Positions 17,305-27,745 of a stretch of DNA of 64,000 nt are shown one piece after another. Position 1 is the first letter of the stretch, and every line of letters begins with the position of its first letter. The DNA comes from Rubripirellula lacrimiformis (GTDB lineage: Bacteria; Planctomycetota; Planctomycetia; Pirellulales; Pirellulaceae), in the NCBI RefSeq assembly GCF_007741535.1, contig NZ_CP036525.1, positions 8,122,001 to 8,186,000 of the forward strand, given 5' to 3'. Under the pieces are notes generated by a model that saw only the letters and a program-made list of their open reading frames with translations, was not told the DNA's origin and searched no databases. The position numbers and the translations under genes were made by a program.

Positions 17305-17905
17305 TTCGGCGGACTCCGGTTGCCATCGCCCCGCGGGTGATCACGCACACCAAAGCCAAGAAAACAAAGCCACCCACGGCGAAACATGACATCGCCTGAG
17401 TCATCGTCCAGTGGACCACTTGCACGACGGCCGGCACCGTCGATTGGGCGACCAGATTGCCGCCGCTGTCGATCGCCCGCACATGCATCTGGAACGTGCC
17501 GTTGGGCAATCCGGACAAGAACGCCTCGGGAAATTGCCCGCGATACATCCGATTGCCCGACGCATCGATGACCTCGTAATGCGCATCGGGACCGTCCGAT
17601 CCCTGGCCCGCAGCGGTGTTCAGAACATCGTTCCAGCGAAGCGTCACATAGCCTTCGCGAACGGAATCAAACTCGGTCTGCTGGAAAGCAATCGATGGCG
17701 TCCCCACCGATGGTTCGGGGGATTGCCGAGCAGATTCCGCACGACTTTCGATTGTCGTTTCCGGTGGATTCTCTACCGGCGGATCTTGCCCGCAAACAGG
17801 CAGCACCTGAATAAAAATGAAGAACAGCGACCCGATCAGCCCTCCGGCTAACCGTTCACTGAGTGCGAAAATGCCTTGGCGGCAAAAAAGCAAACCAGTT
17901 CCCAA
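17297..17905 (-). CDS. Membrane-anchored Ig/fibronectin-like protein
   Basis: The product is up to 202 aa from a start at 17905; the exact start is uncertain. An N-terminal hydrophobic segment (LAGGLIGSLFFIFIQVLPVCG) acts as signal or anchor. A Pro/Glu/Ser linker follows, then one beta-rich domain of about 90 residues (YVTLRWNDVLN, HYEVIDASGNRMY, GTFQMHVRAID) of fibronectin-III/Ig type. A C-terminal transmembrane helix (CFAVGGFVFLALVCVI) is followed by a short basic tail. It overlaps the symporter start by 8 nt and leads the operon, so it may be an extracytoplasmic accessory to it. Confidence 0.65.
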   Translation of the reverse strand: MGTGLLFCRQGIFALSERLAGGLIGSLFFIFIQVLPVCGQDPPVENPPETTIESRAESARQSPEPSVGTPSIAFQQTEFDSVREGYVTLRWNDVLNTAAGQGSDGPDAHYEVIDASGNRMYRGQFPEAFLSGLPNGTFQMHVRAIDSGGNLVAQSTVPAVVQVVHWTMTQAMSCFAVGGFVFLALVCVITRGAMATGVRRNV

Positions 17906-18087
17906 GTTTTGATGTGACTGTGCCGGACGTTCCTTCCGCCTGCGCCCGACCGAGCACGAATGGTCATCAACCGTGCGTAGAGCCTACCAGAGATCCAACG
18001 CCTGACAAACCGCGGCCCGCTGGGAATCATCGGTTCGGTGTCAAGGCGAGCACACCGACCGTCTCAGCCACCAAGAATCCAATCGCC

Positions 18088-19785
18088 TTAGTCATCCAGC
18101 CCCAATTCCGCCAAAATATCCTGCATCGCATCGCGTTCCTCTTCGGTGGGGTCGGCGGCGCGATTGATCGTCAAACTGGCTTTTTGGCCGCTGCGGGGCA
18201 GCGACGCCTCGACGTGAATGATGCCGTCGGCGTCATACCGAAATGCCACGTCGACCGGCGTGCCGGCGGCCAAGTGAGGCGGCAGCCCGTCGACCACGCA
18301 GCGCCCGATCGCCGTCGCGTGGGCACCCATCGCGTCACCGCCCTCGACCACTTCCACCACCACGTTGGGTTGGTTGTCGGTGTTGGTTTCGAACCGCGAC
18401 ACCCGAGCGGCCGGCAACGGTGTGTTGCGACGAATCATGATGTGGTTGACTCGTTGACCGGTTTTTTTGTCGACACCGATGACTCCCAAATGATGGGCGT
18501 TTACATCCGTCACCTGAACGCCCGACGACAGGTTCGATCGACTTCCCTGACTGCCCACGACTCCGAACGGCCGATTCGATGTCGGCCGGATGTTCACATC
18601 GGGCGAGACCGGTTGGGCGGTGCCCTGCGCCGATGGCTTGGCGGGTGCCGACGCAGGCTGCGGTGGCGACAGAAGTGTCATCGCGAACAACGCAGCGCCA
18701 TGGGCCACCGCTTCGTCGGCCGAAATCGTCGACTCTGGTTCAATCCCCGTTTCCTTCGCCAACATCTGGTGGATCTGCGGCATGCGAGTCGATCCGCCGA
18801 CCATCAGAATACGGTCCACCTCGATCCACGAGATCCCAGAATCTTCCACCAACTTGGCGATCGTGAACCGGGTTCGATCCAACAGGTGTGCCGTCAGTTC
18901 CTCGAAGTCATCACGCGTCATCTTGGTCTGCAGGGATCGACCATCAAAGACGACTCGCACATCGGCGCTGCGGCGGCTGGTCAGGGTGTGTTTGAGTTCT
19001 TCCGCTTCGCGTAACAGCAGCGCGTCGCCGCCGGGCAAGGACGACGGATGAAAGCCATGGGCGATGGCGAACTCCTGATCGATCCAGCGAGCCAGGCACT
19101 TGTCCCAATCCATCCCACCAAGCATCGCGTTGCCATCGGTCGCGATCACATCAAATTTGCGTCCGTTGATCCGCACCAACGATGAATCGAAGGTCCCGCC
19201 ACCCAGGTCATAGACAAGAATCGTCATCGGGCCAGTGGCCTGACTTTGCTTATCAACCCCATAGGCGATCGCCGCTGCGGTCGGTTCGTTGATCACCGCG
19301 CGAACGTCCAATCCCGCCAACCGACCGGCATCCATCGTGGATCGTCGTTTGGGTTCGTTGAAGTAGGCCGGAACGGTGATCACGGCCTGTGTGACCGGCA
19401 TTCCCAACCTGGCTTGGGCGTCCCGCCGCAGTTTGCCCAACACCAATGACTGGATCAATTCAGGCGGATAGTTCGTGCCATTGATTTCGCGCGAATAGGC
19501 AACATTGCCCATCTCTCGCTTGGCAAAGGTCGCGACCTGATTGGGCAATACCTGCAACGCCTTCAGGGCTTCCTTGCCGACCGTGACCCCATCACTTTCA
19601 AACAGCACAACCGACGGCGTGGTCGGTTCGCCCTCGCTACTAAAGATCGTGACCGGTTTGCCCGACGAATCCACCCACGCGATCACGCTGCGCGTCGTCC
19701 CCAAGTCGATTCCGACGATCGGCGATCGCGAAACAGCGGGGCGTTCATCGGATGCGTTACCAGCAGGCGTGTTATCGACAGACAA
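18088..19785 (-). CDS. Hsp70 (DnaK-like) chaperone with short C-terminus
   Basis: The product is 565 aa. The actin-type ATPase has phosphate-1 GIDLGTTRSVIAW, AVITVPAYFNEPKR, phosphate-2 VYDLGGGTFD and adenosine motif ILMVGGSTRMP. A substrate-binding beta domain follows (GRCVVDGLPPHLAAGTPVDV, EASLPRSGQKA), ending soon after. Compared with housekeeping DnaK (about 640 aa) it lacks most of the helical lid. A Pro/Ala/Ser linker of about 50 residues separates the two domains, longer than usual. The adjacent gene encodes a J-like membrane protein, so the two probably work together. Confidence 0.9.
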   Translation of the reverse strand: MSVDNTPAGNASDERPAVSRSPIVGIDLGTTRSVIAWVDSSGKPVTIFSSEGEPTTPSVVLFESDGVTVGKEALKALQVLPNQVATFAKREMGNVAYSREINGTNYPPELIQSLVLGKLRRDAQARLGMPVTQAVITVPAYFNEPKRRSTMDAGRLAGLDVRAVINEPTAAAIAYGVDKQSQATGPMTILVYDLGGGTFDSSLVRINGRKFDVIATDGNAMLGGMDWDKCLARWIDQEFAIAHGFHPSSLPGGDALLLREAEELKHTLTSRRSADVRVVFDGRSLQTKMTRDDFEELTAHLLDRTRFTIAKLVEDSGISWIEVDRILMVGGSTRMPQIHQMLAKETGIEPESTISADEAVAHGAALFAMTLLSPPQPASAPAKPSAQGTAQPVSPDVNIRPTSNRPFGVVGSQGSRSNLSSGVQVTDVNAHHLGVIGVDKKTGQRVNHIMIRRNTPLPAARVSRFETNTDNQPNVVVEVVEGGDAMGAHATAIGRCVVDGLPPHLAAGTPVDVAFRYDADGIIHVEASLPRSGQKASLTINRAADPTEEERDAMQDILAELGLDD

Positions 19786-19850
19786 GGGTCGAGCTCGAAG
19801 TTCGTTGGATTTCGATCAACAGATCCACCGAGCATGCCCGGCGATCAACG

Positions 19851-22397
19851 TCACCATGATAACGTCGCAGTCAGCGTTCGATCAGTTCCCACGTTTTGAA
19901 TCAGCAGAGTGAACCAGCACTGACCATCCCATTGGGGTGGCGCCCAACGAGCCAAGTCGATGCGGTACGAATCGGATCTCCCGATGTCAGTCACCAACGT
20001 GGGCTTCGTTGCCGTGCCCCAGGTCGGCATCGCGGTGAATTCGCGAGCCGGTTTCAACCCCAGCCCCAGAAAGACTCGCCGCGAATAACCTTCGGCGGTG
20101 TGATAGTCGACGACGAACCCGCTTTTGGCATACGCGTCGTCGGCTGCCATTTCTTTGTGAGACGATTTGCCATCGACGGTCAGAACCTTCACACCGCGCA
20201 GTTCCACCCCGGCTTCGGCCTGGCCGATGCCGTCCGGGCGTCGCCCGATCCCGACCACCAAAGTCTGGTCATCGACCGAAGCATAGTCACGACGCGAATC
20301 GCTTCCGGTTCGCCACTTTCGCCCGATGATCTCGGGTTGGTCAGACATCGCCGGCCCCGCGGCGGGCTGCGACGGGTCCAAATTGACGCCACCGTCTGGA
20401 TTGGCCGCCGCCATGCCTTCGAACACAGTCGCTTCGCCATCACCGGGCAGCCGATCGGGGAAACGTTGTTCCAGTTCTGCCAGACGCAATTCGACCTTCT
20501 TGCGTTCCAACCCCACAACCACACTCTGGGACGCGTCGTACCAATGCAGCGAATGCCGCAGCACGGCGTCGGTGCTTTGCGAATCGGGCATCCGCGGGGC
20601 TAGGTCGTACCAAACGTCGGCGATCTTGATCGCCTGTTGAATGTCCTGCTGCGCGGCCAACTCGGCTTGCGCCGCGGCCGTCACCGGCGACGCCGGACCA
20701 GCGGCCAAGTGCGGTAACCCCGCCTGCCAACGTTGTTGGACCAAACACAGATAGGCGCCTACCGTCTGGTTCGCTTTGGGATCCTCGGGGGTCGCGACCA
20801 AGGCCCCAGCGGCCACCTGGTAGGCAGCGAACCGTTGCTGCAGTGCGGCAACTTCGTCACGTGCGGCCGTCAACTCTTTGCGTCTGTTGCGCGTCATCCG
20901 CGTGCCAAACGTTTGCTGGACATAGTCGCCAAACTGGGCTGCGGATTCAAAATCCTGTTCTGCTGCCAACCGGCGGATCACATCGACCGATACCGATACC
21001 AGTTCCGGCATCTGGCTGCCACTGATCCCGTCGGCACTGGCCTTCAACGATTCGACCCTGCGTCGGTTCAAATCGACATCGCGATAGTGATTGGCAATCG
21101 CTTCGTCGATTTGGATCGCATCGCCGAACCGGCCTGCGGTTGCATGGATCGTTCGCGCGACGGTCCACAGTGCGAAACGCCCAACAGCATCGTCGGCGGT
21201 TTCGATTCCATCGCGGTACATCTGCTGGGCCAACGCCAGTTTCTCTGCCGCCGTGTTGGCTGCACTGTACTGATCTTTGTACAGATCGCTGACCAGTTCC
21301 ATCGCACTGGCCAATTCAGGCCCCATCGGGATGGGCGGCAGATCGTCGGCAATCGCCTCGGGATCGTCCACAGCGGCGGCCGCGGCCATCATCATGCCGG
21401 AGTTGGCAGCGTCGGTGGGAACCGAATTTGCGGTGTCCATCGGACCGGCTTCGGACCGCTCTGCCGCTGCATTCATTTTGCCCGCAGCGTTTGTTCGGCC
21501 CGCTGTGTTTGTTCGGCCCGCAGCGTTTGTTCCAGCGGCTGCGTTCATTCGACCGGCAGCTCCGGCCGATGGTGTGGTGGGCCGGTACACCGAATTTTCT
21601 GGCGCTGCGTCGTTCGGTTGCTGCCCCATTTCAGCCGGCGACATTTCAGCTGGCCCCATCCCAGCTGGCGACGGAGCGGACGACACCATCGGTGACACGC
21701 CCGTCGGTCCAACAACGTTGGCCGGATCGACCTGTTCGGCCCGATCGTTCTCTGACCAATCGATCCCGAACCGATCCAATGACAAAGTCAACAGGTTTCG
21801 CTTCACCGCGATCCCAATCAACGCCATCACGACGATCATCAGGATGGACGAGTAGTGAAAGTAGTTCCATCCGGATCGGCGACGACGTTGGCGATCGGTG
21901 CGGCGCAGGGTGCGATCTTGGGTTGCGATCGAAACCGGTTGACCCGTCGTTTGAGCTTGCGTCGCTGCGGCTTGCGTCGCCTCGGCTGGGTGTGTTGTTG
22001 CGGTGTGCGCCGCTGCGACCGGGGCGGCCGGCGTCACCATGGCGGCGGGGGACACGGGTGCTAGAAACCCTGGATCGCCGGAGGGCGAAGATTCGTCGGC
22101 CGCCGCGTCGGGAGCAACCGTCGCCGCGATCAAGGCTCGCAGCCGATCGTCATAGATCTTTTTTTTCGGGCGCGACACCAGACAGAGGCGGGCCGCAGAA
22201 ACCTGGTTGGACAGATCCTCGGCGTCGGCGGCGCGTTCCCCATTCGCCATGCTGTGCAGAAACGCCAATTGCCGGTCAGCGGCGGCGTTGATCACATCGG
22301 TTTCGGATTCAAACATCGCCAAACCGAGCAACCGATAGTGATTCGGTGGCTGGTCGGCGGCGGGAATGCCCAGCCATTGGTGAAGTGGATCAAACAT
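19851..22397 (-). CDS. J-like-domain membrane protein without HPD motif
   Basis: The product is 848 aa from the ATG giving MFDPLHQWLGI, the usual planctomycete start of this family; the open frame upstream is not coding. Residues 18-90 form a J-like fold (NHYRLLGLAMFE, then KKKIYDDRLRAL) but there is no His-Pro-Asp between helices II and III. A low-complexity Ala/Pro/Thr stretch precedes one transmembrane helix at about 180-198. Outside it are Asn-Ala-Ala-Gly-Arg-Thr type repeats (near 21430-21560), an alpha-helical TPR-like region, and a C-terminal beta domain resembling NPCBM (HKEMAADDAYAKSGFVVDY, GTDRTLTATLSW). It lies 65 nt upstream of the Hsp70 gene. Role: probably envelope protein quality control; substrate unknown. 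Confidence 0.75.
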   Translation of the reverse strand: MFDPLHQWLGIPAADQPPNHYRLLGLAMFESETDVINAAADRQLAFLHSMANGERAADAEDLSNQVSAARLCLVSRPKKKIYDDRLRALIAATVAPDAAADESSPSGDPGFLAPVSPAAMVTPAAPVAAAHTATTHPAEATQAAATQAQTTGQPVSIATQDRTLRRTDRQRRRRSGWNYFHYSSILMIVVMALIGIAVKRNLLTLSLDRFGIDWSENDRAEQVDPANVVGPTGVSPMVSSAPSPAGMGPAEMSPAEMGQQPNDAAPENSVYRPTTPSAGAAGRMNAAAGTNAAGRTNTAGRTNAAGKMNAAAERSEAGPMDTANSVPTDAANSGMMMAAAAAVDDPEAIADDLPPIPMGPELASAMELVSDLYKDQYSAANTAAEKLALAQQMYRDGIETADDAVGRFALWTVARTIHATAGRFGDAIQIDEAIANHYRDVDLNRRRVESLKASADGISGSQMPELVSVSVDVIRRLAAEQDFESAAQFGDYVQQTFGTRMTRNRRKELTAARDEVAALQQRFAAYQVAAGALVATPEDPKANQTVGAYLCLVQQRWQAGLPHLAAGPASPVTAAAQAELAAQQDIQQAIKIADVWYDLAPRMPDSQSTDAVLRHSLHWYDASQSVVVGLERKKVELRLAELEQRFPDRLPGDGEATVFEGMAAANPDGGVNLDPSQPAAGPAMSDQPEIIGRKWRTGSDSRRDYASVDDQTLVVGIGRRPDGIGQAEAGVELRGVKVLTVDGKSSHKEMAADDAYAKSGFVVDYHTAEGYSRRVFLGLGLKPAREFTAMPTWGTATKPTLVTDIGRSDSYRIDLARWAPPQWDGQCWFTLLIQNVGTDRTLTATLSW

Positions 22398-22616
22398 GCC
22401 TGCGGTCGTGCACGGTTCGGACGATGCGAATGAAACAAAAAAGGAACGACTTGACGCAAACCGAAGGAAGGGCGGTCGAGGCAGCAATTGTACCCCGACG
22501 GGGCCACAGAACGAATCGTGTGGCTTATCATGGCCATCCTGACCCACGGACACGCCGGCTGGCCAGTTAGACAGACTTTTGTACCCTCCCAGTATCTCCC
22601 CGATCGCAGAAATTGC

Positions 22617-25600
22617 ATGTTTTCGCGTACTTTCGCACTATGGCTGGCCATCACAGCCACCTTTGCACTCCAACTTGCGTCTGCCAACGCCGACGTTACA
22701 GATCCTGATTTCCTAGTCCAAGGCGAATATGTCGGCGACCAAACGGGGATGCAGGTCGTTGCGATTGGCGACGGCGAGTTCGATTTGGTGATCTACGAGG
22801 GTGGTCTGCCGGGTGCCGGGGCCAAGACCACGCCTCCGCGGCGAATCGAGGGCGACAGCCAGATCGTTGCCGATTTGGCCGAGTCGATGGGGCTAGCGAA
22901 AATCAATCGCACCAGCCCGACGCTGGGCGCTGCCGCACCGGCGGGCGCGATCGCCCTGTTCGATGGAACCGCCGATTCGATCGACCAGCACTGGGAATCC
23001 GGCAACCGAACCGACGAAGGTTGGTTGGCCGAAGGATCCATGACCAAACGCAAATTCCGCGACTACAAGCTGCACGTGGAATTCCGAACCCCTTGGATGC
23101 CGAAGGCCAGCGGCCAGCAGCGAGGCAACAGCGGTGTCTACCACCAGGGCCGATACGAAACCCAGGTGCTGGATTCGTTTGGACTCGAAGGCAAAGACAA
23201 CGAAGCCGGTGGCATCTACGAGATCAGTTCCCCCAGCACCAATGCGTGCTTCCCGCCGCTTTCCTGGCAAACCTACGATGTCGATTTCACTGCCGCTCGG
23301 TTTGACGACGCGGGCAAGAAAACCGCCGACGCCCGCATGACGGTGCGGCTGAACGGCATCATCGTCCAGAACGATGTCGCTGTCCCACGTGCAACGCGGG
23401 CCGCGAAGTTCCCCGAGGGCCCGCAGCCGGGCCCCATCGTTCTGCAGAACCACGGCGACCCGGTCCGCTATCGCAACCTGTGGATCATCCCTCGCGATGC
23501 CGAAAAAGAAGCCCGCCGACCGATCGTCCCCGGTTTCGAACGATTTTTTGCCGCCAGCCCGCAACCATCAACCGACGGCGGCGAACTGCTGATCAGTTCG
23601 TTGGCGTGCAATGCTTGCCACGCGGGGCTTCAATCGCCGGCGCTGCCGCAGCAACAAGGCCCCGACCTCAGCCACGTCGCCAGCCGGGTTCGCGCGGACG
23701 CACTGGTCGCCATGATCGCCAACCCGCACGCCACCAAACCCGGCACGACGATGCCCGATCCATGGCCGGGAATGGATGACAAAGATCGCCAAGCGCGTGC
23801 GGCCGCCATTGCCAGCTACCTGATCGACAGCCAAAACGAAACTTTGATCGAACGGGCCACCACCGAGTCGATGGCCCAGCGCGGCGACCACCTGTATCAC
23901 AGCGTGGGTTGTGCCGCATGCCACCCCAGTTTCAACGGGTCCCCCACGCCCCCGTCGACCTCCGTGCCGCTGGGTGACTTGGCATCGAAATACACCTTGG
24001 TGTCCTTGGCGCGTTTCCTACAAAACCCACACGCGGTTCGGCCCGGGCACCGCATGCCAGCGTTGGTCGGTTCGCCGGATGAAGCCTTCGCGATTGCCGC
24101 CTTCCTGACCGGTGATGTTTCCATCCAACCGGGCAGCGCACGCTTTCGCCGTCAAATCTATCGCGGAAACTGGAAGAAGCTTCCCGACTTTTCCCAACTA
24201 GAACCGGTTACCACCGACGAAGTCACCGAACTGAAAATCGACGACATATCGCCAAAGAACAACTATGCGGTTGTCTTCCAAGCAGAACTTCCGATCGCGT
24301 CCGACGGCAATTACACGTTCAAGTTGACCAGCGATGACGGCAGCGTCCTGCTGATCGACGGGCACCGTCTGGACAACGATTCCATCCACCCCGAAAAAAC
24401 CGCCGAAGCGACTTACGAACTTGCCGCCGGGGTTTACCCGATCGAGGTTCAATTCTTTGACGGCGGCGGCGAAGCGGCATTGCGATTAGAAGTCAATGAT
24501 CCGCAGTTTGGCACCAGCGACATTTCCCAGGTCATCTCGGACGCGGACAATGTCGACTTCCTGCCCAGCAAGTTTGTGGTCGACCCGGCCTTGGTGGACC
24601 AGGGCCGTCAGTGGTTCGCAGGTTCGGGCTGCAAAAATTGCCACGCCCTGGACGATGGTCCCAAGTCGACCTTGTCGGCGCCGGCCTTGGCCGACATGCA
24701 AATCGGGCGCGGATGCATGTCCGAGGTCATCCCGGCCGGGTCGATGGATTATGAACTGAACCTATCCCAGCTTTCCGCCATCACGGCCAAGATCGAATCC
24801 CTGCGTCACCCAGCGTCAGCCGGTCAAACGGAGTCAGCCGGTCAAACGGCGTCGACCGAACGCGACGCCGCCGCCAACGTGCACCTGACGATGGCCACCC
24901 TGAATTGTTACGCCTGTCATGAACGCGGCAAACTTGGCGGCCCAGAACTCTCGCGCGATGCGATCTTCCAAACCACGACGCCAGAGATGGGGCTGGAAGG
25001 CCGATTGCCGCCGGCACTGGACGGGGTCGGCGATAAACTGAACGACGAATATTTTGCCAAGGTCGTCGGTGAAGGAGCCAATCTTCGCGACTACATGCTG
25101 ACCCGCATGCCAGCCTTTGGTTACGAACCACTTCGATCATTCCACCAAGATGTCAACGCGATCGATCGTCGCGATGACATGCAACCAGCCGAACATACCG
25201 ATTCGCCCGCCAAAGTACTGGCCGCCGGGCGTCGGGCAGTCGGCAACAAGGGGTTGGCGTGCATCAAGTGCCACAGCTTTGGCAGTGAAAAAGGTGGCGG
25301 CATCGGTGCCATCGACATGCTGCAGATGACCAATCGACTGCGAGTGGAATGGTTCCACCGATACCTACAGGACCCGACGGGCTATCGCCCGGGAACGCGG
25401 ATGCCCAACAGCTTTGTGGATGGAAAGTCGTCGCTTGCCGACCTCTACCACGGCGACCCTACACTGCAGATCGATGCGATGTGGCAATACCTCGGCCAAG
25501 GCGAAAAAGCCAAGGAACCCGTCGGCCTGAAACAGTCGGCGATCATCCTGGCCGCCGGATCCAAACCGTTGATCTATCGCAACTTTTTCGTCGGCCTTAG

Positions 25601-26198
25601 CGGCCGTGGCATCGCGGTTGCCTACCCCGATCACATGAATCTGATTTGGGATGCCGAATCAATGACGATGGCCCGCATTTGGCGGCACAGTTTCATCGAT
25701 GCATCGAAACACTGGGTTGGCCGTGGTCAGGGGAACCAGGAACCGCTGGGCGATTCAATCGTCCAATGGGAATCAGCGACGCCTTTGGCGATCATCGATT
25801 CGATCGACGCCGATTGGCCCAGCCAACCGGGACGCCAACGGGGTTATCGGTTCAGCGGTTACCGCCTAGACAGTTCCGGAAACCCAACGTTCCAGTATTC
25901 CATCGGCGACGTCACCGTCACCGACACACCGATCCCTCGACCGACACCGGACGATTCCGGTTTCGACCGTCACGTGACCATTGATCGGTCGTCGTCCCCA
26001 TCGGATGCAACCATGGTATGGCAAGCCGCCACCGGTGACATCACCGCCATCGATGGTGGTTTCCAAATCGGGAACCAGTCCACGATTTCCTTCGACGGCG
26101 CGTCCCCTGAATTGATCTCTACCGGCGACAGCCAATCGCTACGAATCGCGATTCCGCCTGGTAGCAAAACAACCTTTACCGAAACCATCCGCTGGTAA
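22617..26198 (+). CDS. Multi-haem DUF1080 / PA14 secreted protein
   Basis: The product is 1,193 aa, starting at ATG 22617 with a signal peptide ([20 protein letters not shown]...ANA). A DUF1080 (3-keto-disaccharide hydrolase / concanavalin-like) domain covers about residues 100-295 ([37 protein letters not shown]). Five CxxCH haem sites follow: CNACH (about 330), CAACH (431), CKNCH (671), CYACH (763) and CIKCH (881). A PA14 carbohydrate-binding domain (about 508-628, [13 protein letters not shown]) lies between the second and third. It is expected in the periplasm, combining sugar binding or hydrolysis with electron transfer. It lies 23 nt before the propeller gene, clearly one transcription unit. 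A planctomycete speciality; substrate unknown. Confidence 0.85.
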   Translation: MFSRTFALWLAITATFALQLASANADVTDPDFLVQGEYVGDQTGMQVVAIGDGEFDLVIYEGGLPGAGAKTTPPRRIEGDSQIVADLAESMGLAKINRTSPTLGAAAPAGAIALFDGTADSIDQHWESGNRTDEGWLAEGSMTKRKFRDYKLHVEFRTPWMPKASGQQRGNSGVYHQGRYETQVLDSFGLEGKDNEAGGIYEISSPSTNACFPPLSWQTYDVDFTAARFDDAGKKTADARMTVRLNGIIVQNDVAVPRATRAAKFPEGPQPGPIVLQNHGDPVRYRNLWIIPRDAEKEARRPIVPGFERFFAASPQPSTDGGELLISSLACNACHAGLQSPALPQQQGPDLSHVASRVRADALVAMIANPHATKPGTTMPDPWPGMDDKDRQARAAAIASYLIDSQNETLIERATTESMAQRGDHLYHSVGCAACHPSFNGSPTPPSTSVPLGDLASKYTLVSLARFLQNPHAVRPGHRMPALVGSPDEAFAIAAFLTGDVSIQPGSARFRRQIYRGNWKKLPDFSQLEPVTTDEVTELKIDDISPKNNYAVVFQAELPIASDGNYTFKLTSDDGSVLLIDGHRLDNDSIHPEKTAEATYELAAGVYPIEVQFFDGGGEAALRLEVNDPQFGTSDISQVISDADNVDFLPSKFVVDPALVDQGRQWFAGSGCKNCHALDDGPKSTLSAPALADMQIGRGCMSEVIPAGSMDYELNLSQLSAITAKIESLRHPASAGQTESAGQTASTERDAAANVHLTMATLNCYACHERGKLGGPELSRDAIFQTTTPEMGLEGRLPPALDGVGDKLNDEYFAKVVGEGANLRDYMLTRMPAFGYEPLRSFHQDVNAIDRRDDMQPAEHTDSPAKVLAAGRRAVGNKGLACIKCHSFGSEKGGGIGAIDMLQMTNRLRVEWFHRYLQDPTGYRPGTRMPNSFVDGKSSLADLYHGDPTLQIDAMWQYLGQGEKAKEPVGLKQSAIILAAGSKPLIYRNFFVGLSGRGIAVAYPDHMNLIWDAESMTMARIWRHSFIDASKHWVGRGQGNQEPLGDSIVQWESATPLAIIDSIDADWPSQPGRQRGYRFSGYRLDSSGNPTFQYSIGDVTVTDTPIPRPTPDDSGFDRHVTIDRSSSPSDATMVWQAATGDITAIDGGFQIGNQSTISFDGASPELISTGDSQSLRIAIPPGSKTTFTETIRW

Positions 26199-26221
26199 CG
26201 CAGCCCCACTTAGATAGAACG

Positions 26222-27691
26222 ATGAAATCAATTCACTTCACCATCGCTGCGCTGGCTATCTGCCTAGCGCCGTCGCTTGGAATCACTCAATCGCCGACCG
26301 AAAGCGATTATTACAAGATCACCACTTTCGAGACTCCCGAAGGCGAGGTGATCGAGGCCTGCGGTTTTCAGTGGATGCCCGATGGGCGTGTGGCGGTTTG
26401 TTCGCGCCGCGGCGACATCTTCATGATCGCTAACCCGCTTGCCGAACAGGTCACGGCCGATCAATTCAGTCTGTTTGCACGCGGCCTTCATGAACCGCTA
26501 AGTTTGGCCGAAAAAGACGGCTGGCTGTACGCGACCCAACGCCCCGAAATCACTCGCATGAAGGACGAAGACGGCGACGGATCGGCGGATGTCTTCGAGA
26601 CTTATGCCGACGGCTGGGGCATCTCGGGTGACTACCACGAATACGCATTCGGATCCAAGTTTGACGCCGATGGCAACCTGGCGATCACCCTTTGTTTGAC
26701 CGGTTCGTTTTCCAGCGTTGTTCCGTTCCGTGGCTGGGCGATGCAAATCACACCGGATGGCGAAACGATCCCGTTGTCCAGTGGCGTGCGTTCGCCGGGC
26801 GGAATGGGCGCCAACTTGGCCGGCGACATTTTCTATACCGACAACCAAGGACCCTGGAACGGCACCTGCGGATTGAAGGTCTTGGGGTCAGGCAAATTCA
26901 TGGGGCACCCCGGCGGGTTGAAGTGGTACGAACTTGCCGAATCAGCCATCGGACCGCAGCCGCTGGCACCCGAAAGCGGAAGTCGCATTCCCATCCAAGT
27001 CGATCGCATCGAACAATTCGTCCCCCCGGCCATCTTGTTCCCCTACGACAAGATGGGCAAAAGCGCATCGGGCATCGCATGCGATACCAGCGCAGGAAAG
27101 TTTGGCCCCTTCGCAGGTCAAATGTTCGTCAGCGACCAAACGCAAAGCCGATTGATGCGTGTGTTCTTGGAAAAGGTCAACGACACCTACCAAGGTGCGT
27201 GCATCCCGTTTCTAAGCGGATTCGCATCTGGCAATGTGGGCACCGAAATGACACCTTCGGGTGCCATGTTTGTCGGCGGCACGAACCGCGGTTGGGGATC
27301 CACCGGCAACAAACCCTTTGCGGTCCAACGAGTGGATTGGACCGGCAAAGTCCCGTTCGAGATCCATGAAATGCGACTGCGGCCCGATGGATTCGAACTG
27401 ACATTCACGCACCCCGTGGACGAAGCGACCGCGTCGGATGCAAGTCACTTCAAAATGACGACCTATGCGTACGAGTATCGTGAACAGTACGGCAGCCCCG
27501 AAGTCGATCACACCGAACCGACGATCCAGTCGGCCACCGTGTCACCGGATAAGAAATCGGTGCGATTGGTCATCGATGGCCTGCAACGTGGCCATGTCCA
27601 TGAACTGCACGCCGATGGCGTTCGCGACCAAACCGGAAACCCGCTGCTGCATGCCGAAGCCTACTACACCGTGAACCAACTGCGTAATTGA
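26222..27691 (+). CDS. Secreted beta-propeller, sugar-dehydrogenase-like
   Basis: The product is 489 aa with a signal peptide ([20 protein letters not shown]). Residues about 40-390 form a six-bladed propeller of the glucose/sorbosone dehydrogenase or NHL type ([46 protein letters not shown]). The last 100 residues are a beta-sandwich ([37 protein letters not shown]). It lies 23 nt behind the multi-haem DUF1080 gene, so it may pass electrons to it during sugar oxidation. A PQQ requirement cannot be confirmed from sequence. Confidence 0.8.
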   Translation: MKSIHFTIAALAICLAPSLGITQSPTESDYYKITTFETPEGEVIEACGFQWMPDGRVAVCSRRGDIFMIANPLAEQVTADQFSLFARGLHEPLSLAEKDGWLYATQRPEITRMKDEDGDGSADVFETYADGWGISGDYHEYAFGSKFDADGNLAITLCLTGSFSSVVPFRGWAMQITPDGETIPLSSGVRSPGGMGANLAGDIFYTDNQGPWNGTCGLKVLGSGKFMGHPGGLKWYELAESAIGPQPLAPESGSRIPIQVDRIEQFVPPAILFPYDKMGKSASGIACDTSAGKFGPFAGQMFVSDQTQSRLMRVFLEKVNDTYQGACIPFLSGFASGNVGTEMTPSGAMFVGGTNRGWGSTGNKPFAVQRVDWTGKVPFEIHEMRLRPDGFELTFTHPVDEATASDASHFKMTTYAYEYREQYGSPEVDHTEPTIQSATVSPDKKSVRLVIDGLQRGHVHELHADGVRDQTGNPLLHAEAYYTVNQLRN

Positions 27692-27745
27692 ACCAATGAC
27701 GTAACGGCCCCGTACCCCTATCGGAAAGCATAGGAGAATCGATCG

